Assembly (NCBI RefSeq): GCF_001468395.1
Contig: NZ_LNSG01000004.1
Span: forward strand, 310,001-374,000
Direction of reading: 5' to 3'
DNA: 64,000 bases
DNA from: Sphingopyxis sp. H073
Lineage (GTDB): Bacteria > Pseudomonadota > Alphaproteobacteria > Sphingomonadales > Sphingomonadaceae
Part shown: positions 53,496 through 62,603 of the stretch, piece after piece
Position numbering within the stretch: position 1 is the stretch's first letter
Layout of the letters: each line of letters opens with the position of its first letter
The notes under the pieces: generated by a model
Told to the model about the DNA's origin: nothing
What the model saw: only the letters and a program-made list of their open reading frames with translations
Database searches by the model: none
Program-made: the position numbers and the translations under genes

Positions 53496-54574
53496 TTTTC
53501 TTCTCCGGCCTTTTTGTCTTGGATAATCACATCGTCCGCGCGCCCAATAGCGTCGTGGCCCAAATCCTCAACCTCGACGAGCGCGGCATTCAGTTCGGCG
53601 CCGATCACCATACCCAATCCGACGAGGTAGAAAAAGAACAGCGCGATCATCACGCCCGCAAGGCTGCCGTAGGTCGCGTCATAGCGAAACAGGCCGGCAA
53701 GCAGCGGAGGCAATGCCAGCGTGACCGCGATCCACCAGAGCGTCGTGAACAGCGCGCCCGGCCATTTGGGGAATTGCCGGGTGCGGTACTTGGACGGGGT
53801 CAGCGAATAAAAGAGCAGGTAGATCGCAACGAACAGGCCAAAGCCCGACACCCCGCGCGAAATGGCGACCACGCCCGCCGACTGATAGGCGGGCGGCAGG
53901 ACACGCTCGACGAACTGCTCGATGCCCACGATCAGCACCTGCATACTGAACGAGATCAGCATCAGCACGACCGCGCCCGAGATGATGCCGATCGAGATCA
54001 GGCGGTAGTGAAAGAAGCCGCGCGAGAAATGCGTGCCATAGGCGCGGCGCAATATGTCGCGCATCGTTTCGATGAAGCTGCCCACGGTCCACAAGGCGAC
54101 TAGCGCGCCGAGCCAGAGGAACAGCCCGGTGCGCGCGGTCATCACCTCGCGGATCGGGCCTTCCAGCGCCCGCGCCACCGTCGGCGGCATCACCGAGAAC
54201 ACCGCCTCGATTGCGCGCTCGCCGCCGAAACTACCGCCCAGAACGCTCAGCACCGCAGCGAGCAGGATGAAGAAGGGGAAGAGAGCGATCAGCGCGAGAT
54301 AGGCGAGATTGCCCGCGTGGATGAAGCCGTCGGTGTACGTGCCGACGACAACCCGGCGAAGCACGTGAAATACGCGCGTTCCCGGCCCCAGCGTCTCGCG
54401 CCCGCGCTCGATGACCCCCTGCGCCCGCGCGCGCAGGTGCGTGCGCTTCGCGCGCTCGGCGCGGGCTTCGGGCGAGTGGGGCGAATGCCCCTCGGCAAGA
54501 AATTCCTGGCCGACTTCCTCGGCCACTTCGCGCTCAAGCGCGGCAGCGGCATTTTCCTGTCTGCGATCAGCCAC
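53492..54574 (-). CDS. YihY/BrkB family membrane protein
   Basis: A 360-residue inner-membrane protein with six helices in the YihY/BrkB layout: HAGNLAYLALIALFPFFILL, a second helix at LFLWLGALVALWTVGSFIETM, LISIGIISGAVVLMLISFSM, GVSGFGLFVAIYLLFYSL, FTTLWWIAVTLALPPLLAG and GVMIALFFFYLVGLGMVIGAELNA. TPSKYRTRQFPKWPGAL matches the conserved cytoplasmic loop. Long charged N- and C-terminal tails flank the core. Function is not firmly known; older claims of RNase BN activity concern a different gene. The start is GTG at 54574, 3 bp after the dnaJ-like stop. Confidence 0.92.
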   Translation of the reverse strand: MADRRQENAAAALEREVAEEVGQEFLAEGHSPHSPEARAERAKRTHLRARAQGVIERGRETLGPGTRVFHVLRRVVVGTYTDGFIHAGNLAYLALIALFPFFILLAAVLSVLGGSFGGERAIEAVFSVMPPTVARALEGPIREVMTARTGLFLWLGALVALWTVGSFIETMRDILRRAYGTHFSRGFFHYRLISIGIISGAVVLMLISFSMQVLIVGIEQFVERVLPPAYQSAGVVAISRGVSGFGLFVAIYLLFYSLTPSKYRTRQFPKWPGALFTTLWWIAVTLALPPLLAGLFRYDATYGSLAGVMIALFFFYLVGLGMVIGAELNAALVEVEDLGHDAIGRADDVIIQDKKAGEEK

Positions 54575-54577
54575 GCA

Positions 54578-55501
54578 TCACACGCCAAGATCCGCTCGCA
54601 CCGCGCGGCCGTCGGTCCACCCCTCCAACGCCTTCGCAAGATCGGTATCGTTCGCGGGCAGGTCGACCATCAGCCGTACGAGCTGGTCGCCGCGCCCGCC
54701 GCCCTTCCGGCTGAAACCCTTGCCCTTGAGGCGCATGACCTTGCCCGAGGTCGAACCGGCTGGAATCGACAGCATCACCGGCCCGTCAACGGTCGGCACC
54801 TTGATCTTCGCGCCCCTGACCGCCTCGTTCAGCGTGACCGGCAGGTCGAGACGGATATTGTCGCCGTCGCGTTCGAAGAAGGGGTGATCCTTGACCGCGA
54901 TGGTGACGATGCCGTCGCCATTGCCGCCGGGTCCCGGCTGCCCCTTGCCCGCAAGCCGCATCTGCGTGCCCGTCTCGACCCCGGCAGGCAGCTTGAGGTC
55001 GATCGTCTTGCCGTCCGACAGCGTGATCCGCTGCATGGCCAGGGTCGCGGCGTCGATGAAAGGGACCGACAGCCGATAGCCGACGTTCGCGCCCTTCGCG
55101 GGCGGTGCGCTGTGGCCGCCGAAGCCGAACGGCCCGCCGCCACCGCGGCCGCCGAACAGTCCCTCGAAAATATCTCCGAAATCGGCGCCGTCGCCGCCGA
55201 ACCCGCCGAAACCGCCCTGTGGCTGGCCGCGCGGATCGCCACGAAACCCGCCGCCGCCGAAGCCGAAGGGCATCGCCGGGTTGCCCTCGGAGTCGATTTC
55301 GCCGCGGTCGAACTGCGCGCGCTTCGTCTTGTCGGACAACAGATCATAGGCCTTGGTCACGTCGGAAAATTTTTCCGCCGCCTTCGGATTGTCCTTGTTC
55401 CGGTCGGGGTGCAGTTCCTTGGCGAGTTTGCGGTACGCGGACTTGACCTCCGCCTCGGTCGCGCTCTTCGATATGCCAAGGGTTGAATAAGGGTCTGCCA
55501 T
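54578..55501 (-). CDS. DnaJ-class co-chaperone, CbpA-like
   Basis: A 307-residue J-domain protein without a zinc-finger domain. The J-domain is at 4-70 with HPDRN at 31-35, followed by a Gly/Phe-rich linker (GFGGGGFRGDPRGQPQGGFG) and two C-terminal substrate-binding barrels (VGYRLSVPFIDAATLAMQRITL, LPAGVETGTQMRLAGKGQPG, DLPVTLNEAVRGAKIKVPTVDG). This is the CbpA type, which works with DnaK. It heads the minus-strand run dnaJ-like - BrkB - fabI - GNAT - aroC - SLC13, and is divergent from pdxH with 130 bp between starts. Confidence 0.94.
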   Translation of the reverse strand: MADPYSTLGISKSATEAEVKSAYRKLAKELHPDRNKDNPKAAEKFSDVTKAYDLLSDKTKRAQFDRGEIDSEGNPAMPFGFGGGGFRGDPRGQPQGGFGGFGGDGADFGDIFEGLFGGRGGGGPFGFGGHSAPPAKGANVGYRLSVPFIDAATLAMQRITLSDGKTIDLKLPAGVETGTQMRLAGKGQPGPGGNGDGIVTIAVKDHPFFERDGDNIRLDLPVTLNEAVRGAKIKVPTVDGPVMLSIPAGSTSGKVMRLKGKGFSRKGGGRGDQLVRLMVDLPANDTDLAKALEGWTDGRAVRADLGV

Positions 55502-55631
55502 CTGTCGTCAATAGCCCGATAAGTGACCGGCCGTGAAGGCCCATTAGCGGGCGATGTGGGAACATTGCGCGAAACGGTCAAGGCCGCCGCTTTCGCTCGA
55601 CCATCGCTCCGCCCCGCATTATGACGCGCGC

Positions 55632-56210
55632 ATGACCGACGATCCCTTTGCGCTGTTCGACACCTGGTTCACGGAAGCCCGCGCGAGCGAACCCAACGAC
55701 GGCAATGCCATGGCACTGGCGACGAGCACGCCCGACGGGCGGCCTTCGGTGCGGATGGTGCTGCTGAAAGGCCACGGCCCCGACGGCTTCGTCTTTTACA
55801 CCAACCTCGACAGCCGCAAGGGCGGCGAACTCGCCGCGAACGCGCATGTGGCGCTGCTCTTCCACTGGAAATCGTTGCGGCGGCAGATCCGTATCGAGGG
55901 GATGGTCACGCCGGTCGACGATGCCACCGCCGACGCCTATTTCGCCACGCGCAGCCGCGACAGCCAGCTCGGCGCATGGGCGAGCGACCAGTCGCGCCCA
56001 CTCGATAGCCGCGCAACGTTCGAAGCCCGCTTCGCAGAAATGCAGGCGCGGTTCGAGGGGCAGGACGTGCCGCGCCCGCCGCGCTGGTCGGGATGGCGGG
56101 TCACGCCGGAACGGATCGAATTCTGGCAGGACCGCGAACATCGCCTTCACGAGCGTAACCTCTATGTCCGCAGCGGCGAAGGATGGACGAAAGGGCTTCT
56201 CTACCCATGA
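55632..56210 (+). CDS. pdxH: pyridoxamine 5'-phosphate oxidase
   Basis: A 192-residue FMN enzyme that oxidises pyridoxamine or pyridoxine phosphate to PLP. Blocks are [107 protein letters not shown] and the C-terminal GWTKGLLYP. The ATG at 55632 is the first before homology; length is near the usual 195-215. It overlaps the phzF-like gene by 4 bp (ATGA). Confidence 0.96.
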   Translation: MTDDPFALFDTWFTEARASEPNDGNAMALATSTPDGRPSVRMVLLKGHGPDGFVFYTNLDSRKGGELAANAHVALLFHWKSLRRQIRIEGMVTPVDDATADAYFATRSRDSQLGAWASDQSRPLDSRATFEARFAEMQARFEGQDVPRPPRWSGWRVTPERIEFWQDREHRLHERNLYVRSGEGWTKGLLYP

Positions 56211-57025
56211 CCGCGCTGCGTTCCTTCCCGATCACCCGCGTCGACGCCTTTGCCGACCGGCCCTTTACCGGCAATCCCGCCGCGGTGATGCCGCTCGATG
56301 AATGGCTCGGCGACGATCTGCTGCAGGCGATGGCGGCCGAGAATAATCTTGCGGAAACCGCGTTCCTCGTCCCCGATGACAGCGGCGAGGCCGATTACGA
56401 GTTGCGCTGGTTCACCCCGACGCTCGAGGTCGCGCTGTGCGGCCATGCGACGCTTGCCAGCGGGCATGTCCTGCTATCGGCGGCGCAATGGCGGAATGAA
56501 ATGCGCTTCCGCACGCGCAAGGCAGGCATATTGCAGGTCACACGAAGCGGCGATGACGACGCCTATCTGATGACGCTCCCGGCCTATCGCGCGACGGCCA
56601 GGCCGCTACCCGACGTCGCGCGCGCTATGGGCGGCGATGTCGTCGAGACGCTGTGGCACGATAGCGGCTATGCGCTGATCGTCTATCACAGCGCCCAGGA
56701 AGTCCGCGCGCTGACGCCCGATCTCGCGGCGCTGAGCGAGGGCGACATCCTCTATATCGCGACCGCACCCGGCACCGGAGACCCGTCGGGCGCCGACGTC
56801 GTCAGCCGCGCCTTCGCTCCCGGCGCGGGGATACCCGAAGATCCGGTGACCGGATCGGCGCACAGCGTACTCGCGCCCTATTGGACGACGCGCCTCGGCC
56901 GCGATCATTTCGCGGCCTATCAGGCGAGCGCGCGCGGCGGGCATGTGGGGTGCCGCCTGGCGGGCGATCGGGTCGAGCTTTCGGGGCGCTGCGTGACGAC
57001 GCTGGCGGGGGAGTTCCTGCTGTAG
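56207..57025 (+). CDS. PhzF family protein (isomerase/epimerase-like)
   Basis: A 272-residue protein with the duplicated diaminopimelate-epimerase-like fold of the PhzF family. [35 protein letters not shown] with the conserved catalytic Glu (NLAETAF), [24 protein letters not shown], and [17 protein letters not shown] with [11 protein letters not shown] are complete. In phenazine producers PhzF isomerises DHHA, but most members like this one act on unknown compounds. It is cotranslated with pdxH and followed by a weak hairpin with a short T run (57030-57047). Confidence 0.93.
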   Translation: MTALRSFPITRVDAFADRPFTGNPAAVMPLDEWLGDDLLQAMAAENNLAETAFLVPDDSGEADYELRWFTPTLEVALCGHATLASGHVLLSAAQWRNEMRFRTRKAGILQVTRSGDDDAYLMTLPAYRATARPLPDVARAMGGDVVETLWHDSGYALIVYHSAQEVRALTPDLAALSEGDILYIATAPGTGDPSGADVVSRAFAPGAGIPEDPVTGSAHSVLAPYWTTRLGRDHFAAYQASARGGHVGCRLAGDRVELSGRCVTTLAGEFLL

Positions 57026-57029
57026 TTCA

Positions 57030-57047
57030 GGCGGGAGCGTCCCGCTT
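57030..57047 (+). terminator. weak terminator after the phzF-like gene
   Basis: GCGGGA (57030-57035) and TCCCGC (57039-57044) pair across a 3-base loop and are followed by TTT only. It lies 5 bp after the stop codon. Confidence 0.5.
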
Positions 57048-57074
57048 TGGTGTGGGGAGCCGCCCCTCAATTCT

Positions 57075-57191
57075 CGTCATGCTGGCTCCGCGATGGCTTC
57101 GCTGTTTCTGCATCGATGGACTAAGCTCGAATTTGACGCGGTGCCGAAGGAAACGTCGGGCCAATGATCCTGAAACAAGTTCGGAATGACG
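57075..57191. repeat. degenerate repeat with CGTCAT/ATGACG ends
   Basis: This gene-free stretch between the phzF-like and pirin genes starts with CGTCATGCTGG and ends with CGGAATGACG, the same kind of ends as the repeat in the SUF operon at 41808-41871. The inside contains TCCTGAAACAAGTTCGGAA, which looks like a decayed inverted unit. I see no open frame or regulatory dyad in it. Confidence 0.45.
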
Positions 57192-57228
57192 ATGCCGTAA
57201 ATGTCGTGGTCCGGCCGAAAATCACCTC

Positions 57229-58113
57229 TCAGGGATAGTCAGGCACCTTCGGCATCCCCGGCAGCGGAATGAACTCCTCGGTGTCGCCGGGGACGAGCGG
57301 GAATTTGCGCTCCTTCCAGTCGCGCTTGGCCTCGCTGATGCGGTCGCGCGACGAACTGACGAAATTCCACCACAGATGGCGCGGGGTCGTGAAAGCCTCG
57401 CCGCCGAGCAGCATCACGCGCGCATCGCTGTCGGCGCGCAATGTCATCGCCTGCCCCGGCTTCAGGATATAGAGGCTGTAGCGGTCGAGCGCCTCGTCAT
57501 CGAGACGGGCGTCGCCCATCGCGACGAGCACCGCGCGTTCGTCGGCCTCGGCCTCGATCGGCAACGACGCCCCGGCGTTCATCAGGATGTCGGCATAGAT
57601 CGTCGCGCTATGCTGCGTCGTCGGTGCAGTGACGCCCCACAGGCTGCCCATGATCACGCGCGCCGACACCTGCCCGTCCTCGACGATCGGCAGATCCTCG
57701 GCGGCGACATGCTCGAACGCCGGATCGACCTCTTCCTTGCCGTCGGGCAGCGCGAGCCAGGTCTGCATGCCCGAGATCGGCGAACCGCTGGCGCGCTCTG
57801 CCGGCGGCGTGCGCTCCGAATGGACGATGCCGCGCCCGGCGGTCATCAGGTTGCACGCGCCGGGACGGATCGTCGCATAGGTGCCGAGACTGTCGCGATG
57901 GTCGATCGCGCCCTCGAACAGATAGGTCAGCGTCGACAGGTTGATGTGCGGGTGCGGGCGCACATCCATCCCCTGCCCGATGTCGAAATGCGCCGGGCCG
58001 AACTGGTCGACGAAGATGAACGGGCCGACCATCGTCCGTTCCTTGTTCGGCAAGGTCCGCCGCACGTCGAACGCGCCGATGTCGTGGGTCGAGGGAGTGA
58101 TGATCGTGAACAT
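57229..58113 (-). CDS. pirin family protein
   Basis: A 294-residue double cupin. The metal-binding cupin is at DIGQGMDVRPHPHINLSTLTYLFEGAIDHRDSLG and MTAGRGIVHSERTP with three His and one Glu; the C-terminal cupin (YSLYILKPGQAMTLRADSDARVMLLGGEAF) lacks metal ligands. Some members are quercetinases, others are nuclear or transcription cofactors. The ATG at 58113 shares one base with the stop of the cupin gene before it, so the two are translationally coupled, an intriguing pairing of two cupin-fold proteins. Confidence 0.93.
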   Translation of the reverse strand: MFTIITPSTHDIGAFDVRRTLPNKERTMVGPFIFVDQFGPAHFDIGQGMDVRPHPHINLSTLTYLFEGAIDHRDSLGTYATIRPGACNLMTAGRGIVHSERTPPAERASGSPISGMQTWLALPDGKEEVDPAFEHVAAEDLPIVEDGQVSARVIMGSLWGVTAPTTQHSATIYADILMNAGASLPIEAEADERAVLVAMGDARLDDEALDRYSLYILKPGQAMTLRADSDARVMLLGGEAFTTPRHLWWNFVSSSRDRISEAKRDWKERKFPLVPGDTEEFIPLPGMPKVPDYP

Positions 58114-58484
58114 CAGCCGAGCCTTTCGAGGGTCTTGCGGGTCTTTCCTGTCTCGACATTGCCTGTGTTCAAGGTCGAATTGGGTTCGAGCAGCAGCACC
58201 GAGCACTCGCCGTCCAGCGCCTCGGGGCAATGTTCGACGCCGTGCGGGACGATGATGAACTCGCCGGGCTCGACGATGACGTCGCGGTCGCGCAACGCCA
58301 TCTTCATGCGGCCGGCGACAACGAGGAAAAGCTCGTCCTCTTGCGTGTGGTGATGCCAGTCGAACTTGCCCTCCAGCTTGACCAGCTTGACCTGGAAGTC
58401 ATTGATATCGCCCGCGACGCGCGGGTTCCAATGATCGTGGAAACTGCCGAAGGCTTCGGCGAGATTGACCTTGTCGATTGTCAC
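58113..58484 (-). CDS. single-domain cupin protein
   Basis: A 123-residue cupin: [30 protein letters not shown] is cupin motif 1 with His-x-His and Glu ligands, and [15 protein letters not shown] is motif 2 with the last His. The GTG at 58484 is the start, overlapping the DUF2200 stop as GTGA. This short form is like the ManC/DUF-type cupins that often accompany enzymes on small molecules. No substrate is assigned. Confidence 0.88.
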   Translation of the reverse strand: MTIDKVNLAEAFGSFHDHWNPRVAGDINDFQVKLVKLEGKFDWHHHTQEDELFLVVAGRMKMALRDRDVIVEPGEFIIVPHGVEHCPEALDGECSVLLLEPNSTLNTGNVETGKTRKTLERLG

Positions 58485-58840
58485 GGCGCGGGCGCCCGCA
58501 AGATTTTTTCCATTGCCTTTCCCTTCGCAAGTTCGTCGATCAGTTTGTCGAGATAGCGGATTTCGCGCATCAGGGGCTCGGCGATCTCTTCGACGCGGAT
58601 GCCACAAACGAGGCCCTTGATCTGGTCGCGGGCGACATTCAGCGCTGGCGCGTCGCCGTAAAACGCCCTGAGGTCCGCCTTCGTCGCGATCTGCACCTCC
58701 AGTTCCTTCTGACTATAACCGGTGAGCCAGCGAATGATCTCATCAACCTCGGCCTTGGTGCGTCCCTTGCGCTCTGCCTTGGCGACATAGTGCGGATAGA
58801 CGCTGGCAAAGCTGTAGCCGTAGATGCGATGCTCATCCAT
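58481..58840 (-). CDS. DUF2200 family protein
   Basis: A 119-residue protein with the DUF2200 pattern: [43 protein letters not shown], then [50 protein letters not shown]. It is helical and soluble. Members are widespread in bacteria with no known role. It precedes the cupin and pirin genes in an overlapping three-gene run and lies 11 bp after BolA. Confidence 0.93.
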   Translation of the reverse strand: MDEHRIYGYSFASVYPHYVAKAERKGRTKAEVDEIIRWLTGYSQKELEVQIATKADLRAFYGDAPALNVARDQIKGLVCGIRVEEIAEPLMREIRYLDKLIDELAKGKAMEKILRAPAP

Positions 58841-58851
58841 GACCGACCGTC

Positions 58852-59142
58852 CTATTCTCCCGGAGCCGTCGCCCTGATCGCGAGCGCGTGGACGCGCTGG
58901 CCGGGCAGGTCACCAAGCGCCTTGTTGACCGCACGCTGCCGCGCGACGCGGCTTTGGCCGGCGAAGCCCGCCCATTCGATCCTGAGACTGAAATGCGACT
59001 CGCCCGACCCGTCGTCGCCGGCGTGGCCATGATGATTCGCGCTATCGTTGCTGAGGGTGAATATGGCGTCGGGAAAGGCTGCGGCGAGCAGGCTTTCCAT
59101 CTCTTGCTGTGCGGGGCCTTTGCTGCTCATGGGGTTGACCAT
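58852..59142 (-). CDS. BolA family protein
   Basis: A 96-residue protein of the BolA fold: [28 protein letters not shown], then [34 protein letters not shown] and RVHALAIRA. The conserved FxGxSxVxRQRxVN segment is the helix-turn-helix-like loop, and the His in ESHFSL is a cluster ligand in BolA-glutaredoxin complexes. BolA proteins help in Fe-S trafficking with monothiol glutaredoxins, none of which is adjacent. Starts at 59142 or Met 59130 are both possible. It is divergent from the J-domain gene. Confidence 0.92.
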   Translation of the reverse strand: MVNPMSSKGPAQQEMESLLAAAFPDAIFTLSNDSANHHGHAGDDGSGESHFSLRIEWAGFAGQSRVARQRAVNKALGDLPGQRVHALAIRATAPGE

Positions 59143-59212
59143 AAGCCGTCCATCGCCAAATTATAAGACCTCCCGAAGGACAGGTTCCCACCCCCGTTTC
59201 CGAAAGCCCCTT

Positions 59213-59806
59213 GTGCCGTCTTCCGCCCGCTCCCCCCGATTCCACGGCCGCATTCCGCGCGACGCCCCCTGCGCCGTTCCCGGCTGCCGCGAAGCCGGCG
59301 AATTTCGCGCGCCGGTTTCCTCGCACCGCTCGCCCGACGGCCCCCCGCCTTACCGCTACCTCTGCCTCGACCATGTTCGCGAGTTCAACGCGGGCTATAA
59401 TTTCTTCGAGGGCATGACGGCCGATCAGATCATGGCGGCCCAGTCGCCGACCGCGGGCTGGGAAACCGAAAGCCGCGCCTTCCGCCCCGCGGGCAGCGCC
59501 GACCTGCCGCCGCGCTGGGCCGATTTCAAGGATCCGATGGACGCCGTCGGCGCGCGGTTTCGTCAGAGGATGGACGAGGCGCGGCGCGAGGCGGCCGACC
59601 CGCGCTTCAACCGCGAGGAACATCGCGCGATGCAGTTGCTCGGCCTCAATCCGGATGCCGACCGCAGCGCGCTCCGCCGCCGCTACAGCGAGCTCGTCCG
59701 CAAATATCATCCCGACCGGAATGGCGGCGATCGGAGTTTCGAGGCGAGACTCGGCGAAGTCGTTGAGGCATATCAACTCCTCAGGAAGACGAAGGCTTTC
59801 GCATAG
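59213..59806 (+). CDS. J-domain protein with C-terminal HPD motif
   Basis: A 197-residue protein whose J-domain is at the C-terminus: MQLLGLNPDADRSALRRRYSE then LVRKYHPDRNGGDRSFEARL, with HPD at 166-168. The N-terminal part has a possible metal site: Cys20 and Cys25 (CAVPGC) plus Cys51 (YRYLCLDH) near His54. This layout, a short zinc-like N-terminus and a terminal J-domain, is common in sphingomonads and presumably recruits DnaK to a partner bound by the N-terminus. Start is GTG at 59213, without a clear ribosome site. It is divergent from BolA. Confidence 0.88.
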   Translation: MPSSARSPRFHGRIPRDAPCAVPGCREAGEFRAPVSSHRSPDGPPPYRYLCLDHVREFNAGYNFFEGMTADQIMAAQSPTAGWETESRAFRPAGSADLPPRWADFKDPMDAVGARFRQRMDEARREAADPRFNREEHRAMQLLGLNPDADRSALRRRYSELVRKYHPDRNGGDRSFEARLGEVVEAYQLLRKTKAFA

Positions 59807-59817
59807 GGAGAGGATCG

Positions 59818-60255
59818 ATGACGGATCTCGACGAAGCGCGGATCGAGGTCGTGCGTCGGCACATGGCGCTGGAAATCACGCACGACTGGGATGGCGTTAT
59901 CGCCACGTTCGAGCATCCCCGCTACGAATTGCTCGGCCCTGGCACGATCTTCGATGGCGAGGCGGCGGTGCGTTCCTATTTCACCACCTCGCGCGAGCCC
60001 TTTCCCGATCAGGCGAATGAAGTAATTTCGATTGCTGCCGACGCCGACACTGACACGGTCCTCGTCGAGTTCTGGCTGACCGGCACGCACCTCGGCCCTT
60101 TGAAACTTGGCCTCCGGACGATCGAGCCCACAGGCAAGGCCTTTCGTATCCGCATGGCGGCCAGCTTCGAATTCGCGCCGAGCAGCGACAAGATCGTCTG
60201 CGAGCGCCCCTATTACGACCAGTCGGCGGTGATGAAGGCGCTCGGACTGCTGTGA
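59818..60255 (+). CDS. NTF2-like / SnoaL-like protein
   Basis: A 145-residue single-domain alpha+beta barrel: EIVRRHMALEITHDWDGVIATFEHPRYELLGPGTIFDGEAAVRSYFTTSREPFPD, then VLVEFWLTGTHLGPL and FRIRMAASFEF. The cone-shaped fold is used by isomerases, hydrolases and binding proteins; no catalytic residues are decisive here. AGGGAGAGG precedes the ATG, 11 bp after the J-domain gene, so both are likely on one transcript. Confidence 0.85.
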   Translation: MTDLDEARIEVVRRHMALEITHDWDGVIATFEHPRYELLGPGTIFDGEAAVRSYFTTSREPFPDQANEVISIAADADTDTVLVEFWLTGTHLGPLKLGLRTIEPTGKAFRIRMAASFEFAPSSDKIVCERPYYDQSAVMKALGLL

Positions 60256-60362
60256 CGACGTCCCAATAAGGCGTTGCAAGGCGCAACCCATGACGATACC
60301 GCGGCGGCGAAGTCCCGCCCCGCGGCGACTCTCCCTGACTATCGTATCGCTGGACAAAGAAC

Positions 60363-61352
60363 ATGACCGACATCCCGAACAGCCTGCCCGACCATCACGG
60401 TTCGACGCTCCTCGCCGCGCCCGATACCGAGGTCGATGCACGCGAGGTGTTCGGCGTCGATATCGACATGAAGATCCCGGCGTTCAGCGAAGCCGACGAG
60501 CGCGTTCCCGATCTCGACCCCGCCTATGTCTTCGATGGCGATACGACACTCGCGATCCTGGCGGGCTTCAAGTTCAACCGCCGCGTCATGGTCCAGGGCT
60601 ATCACGGCACCGGCAAGTCGACCCACATCGAACAGGTCGCGGCGCGGCTCAAATGGCCGTGCATCCGCGTCAACCTCGATGCGCATATCAGCCGCATCGA
60701 CCTTGTCGGCCGCGACGCGATCGTGCTCAAGGACGGCCAGCAGGTCACCGAGTTCCGCGAAGGCCTGCTCCCCTGGGCGCTGCAGACGCCGACCGCGCTC
60801 GTTTTCGACGAATATGACGCGGGTCGTCCCGACGTGATGTTCGTGATCCAGCGCGTGCTCGAGGCGGAGGGCAAGCTTACCCTGCTCGACCAGAACCGCG
60901 TGATCCGCCCGAACCCGCATTTCCGCCTGTTCGCGACCGCCAACACCGTCGGCCTCGGCGACACGAGCGGGCTCTATCACGGGACGCAGCAGATCAACCA
61001 GGGCCAGATGGACCGCTGGAACATCGTCGTCACGTTGAACTATCTGCCCGCCGCGACCGAAAGCGCGATCATCCTCGCCAAGGTTCCCGGCACCGACGAT
61101 GCGACCGTCGCCAATATGGTGAAGGTCGCGGACCTGACCCGCCAGGGCTTCATCAACGGCGATATCTCGACCGTCATGTCGCCGCGCACCGTGATCAGCT
61201 GGGCGCAGAATGCGGCGATCTTCAACAATCTCGGCTTCGCCTTCCGCCTCTCGTTCCTCAACAAGTGCGACGAGGCCGAGCGGATGATCGTTGCCGAATA
61301 TTACCAGCGCGTGTTCGGCGAGGATCTGCCCGAGGGGATCGTCGGCAAGTGA
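60363..61352 (+). CDS. cobS: cobaltochelatase subunit CobS
   Basis: A 329-residue MoxR-type AAA+ ATPase, small ATPase subunit of aerobic cobalt chelatase that with CobT and CobN inserts Co2+ into hydrogenobyrinate diamide. Walker A is GYHGTGKST (79-87), Walker [15 protein letters not shown], sensor 1 [11 protein letters not shown], the arginine-finger region [23 protein letters not shown]. Length and blocks match CobS of B12 synthesis. cobN and other cob genes are not in the window, so a use with another metal insertion or VWA partner is possible. Confidence 0.93.
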   Translation: MTDIPNSLPDHHGSTLLAAPDTEVDAREVFGVDIDMKIPAFSEADERVPDLDPAYVFDGDTTLAILAGFKFNRRVMVQGYHGTGKSTHIEQVAARLKWPCIRVNLDAHISRIDLVGRDAIVLKDGQQVTEFREGLLPWALQTPTALVFDEYDAGRPDVMFVIQRVLEAEGKLTLLDQNRVIRPNPHFRLFATANTVGLGDTSGLYHGTQQINQGQMDRWNIVVTLNYLPAATESAIILAKVPGTDDATVANMVKVADLTRQGFINGDISTVMSPRTVISWAQNAAIFNNLGFAFRLSFLNKCDEAERMIVAEYYQRVFGEDLPEGIVGK

Positions 61353-62542
61353 TGCGTCCGCGCCACCTGATGGTGGCGGCCGCCGTGCTGGCGCTACCGG
61401 GCTGCATCTCGCCGGTCGGCTACGGCAAGGTTCGTCACGCCGACTATATCGCCGATCCGCGCTGCACCGCCCAGGCGGGCGCGACCATCGATGGCGAGGC
61501 GCTTCCGCTCTTCTTCGTCACGACGCGTCTTCCCGATTGCCGGACCGACGATGTCCGCCTGCTGAGTTACCGGGGCGACCGGGCGCGCTACGGTCGTTTC
61601 GCGTCGCCGCTCCAAAGCGACGTGGGCGGCAAGACGAAGTTGCGCACGCCGATGGCGTTCCAGGACGAAGGCGACTGGTGGCGCGCGTTGCAGGCGGAGA
61701 CCGACCGGCGGCAGGGGCGCGTCCTGCTCTATGTTCACGGCTATCGCGAGACGTTCGAGACCACGTCGAAGGACGCGGCGCAGATCGCGCGGATGACCGG
61801 CTTCGACGGCCCGATCGTCGAATATAGCTGGCCCTCGCAGGGCGAGGTGCTGAAATATGCGGTCGACGAAACCAACATGTATCACGACGTGCGGAATTTC
61901 CGCGATTTCCTGCGCAGCCTTGCCGACAAGCCGTGGGTGAAGGAGATCGTGATCGTCTCGCATTCGCTCGGCGCGCGGCTGGTAATCCCGGCGATCGGGG
62001 CGGCCGACCGGCTGTCGCGCCGCGCCGAGCGCACGGGGAATATCTCGAACATCATCCTCGCCTCGCCTGACGTCGACCGTGAAACTTTCGAGCGCGACAT
62101 CGTCGAAGAGGTGCTGGCACCCGACCGCGTCGCGCTCGGGCGGCGGATCACCGTCTATACCTCGCTGAAGGACAAGGCGCTGGCGCTGTCGCGGGCGCTT
62201 CACGGCTATCCGCGGCTCGGTTCCCCCTATTGCTTCGATCCGTTCCAGGCGGCGGACCTCAAGGCGAAGGGTCTGCCCGAGCGCTGCTACCCCGCAGGGG
62301 TTCCGGGCCTGACCGTGATCGACACGACCGATGTATCGCGCGGAGCCTCGGGGCACAGCAATTTCCTGCGCAGCGCGGTCGTGTGCCGCGATTTCATCGA
62401 CGTTATTGCCGACAAGCCGGCACGGCCGCAGCGTGTCGCGACGCACCTCTCGCATGTCTTTCGCCTTGTTCCCGACCCCGCCGATCCCAAGCCGGACGAC
62501 AATGCGGCGTGCAGCCGCACGCCCGGCGACGAAGAGGATTGA
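61352..62542 (+). CDS. alpha/beta hydrolase lipoprotein (DUF900-like) between cobS and cobT
   Basis: A 396-residue exported protein: lipobox LPGC (Cys18) after a short hydrophobic signal, then a DUF900-type alpha/beta hydrolase: LFFVTTRLPDC, VLLYVHGYRETFETTSKDAAQI (oxyanion strand), VEYSWPSQGEVLKYAVDETN, IVIVSHSLGARLVIPAI with nucleophile Ser205, ILASPDVDRETFERDI (acid) and a late His in GASGHSNFLRS. Such proteins are esterase-like. The start shares a base with the cobS stop (TGATG), so it is translated with cobS although its place between two chelatase genes is odd. Confidence 0.9.
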   Translation: MRPRHLMVAAAVLALPGCISPVGYGKVRHADYIADPRCTAQAGATIDGEALPLFFVTTRLPDCRTDDVRLLSYRGDRARYGRFASPLQSDVGGKTKLRTPMAFQDEGDWWRALQAETDRRQGRVLLYVHGYRETFETTSKDAAQIARMTGFDGPIVEYSWPSQGEVLKYAVDETNMYHDVRNFRDFLRSLADKPWVKEIVIVSHSLGARLVIPAIGAADRLSRRAERTGNISNIILASPDVDRETFERDIVEEVLAPDRVALGRRITVYTSLKDKALALSRALHGYPRLGSPYCFDPFQAADLKAKGLPERCYPAGVPGLTVIDTTDVSRGASGHSNFLRSAVVCRDFIDVIADKPARPQRVATHLSHVFRLVPDPADPKPDDNAACSRTPGDEED

Positions 62543-62603
62543 GCCGGGCGGTGCGCCTCCCTCTCTTCCTTCCATTGCAAAAGCTGGCTAGATTCGACTC
62601 GAC

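Noticed and set aside
56978..57228. Possible tRNA in the phzF/pirin gap
   Set aside because: No acceptor-stem pairing, T-loop (GGTTCGAATCC-like) or CCA context; the sequence looks like a decayed repeat.
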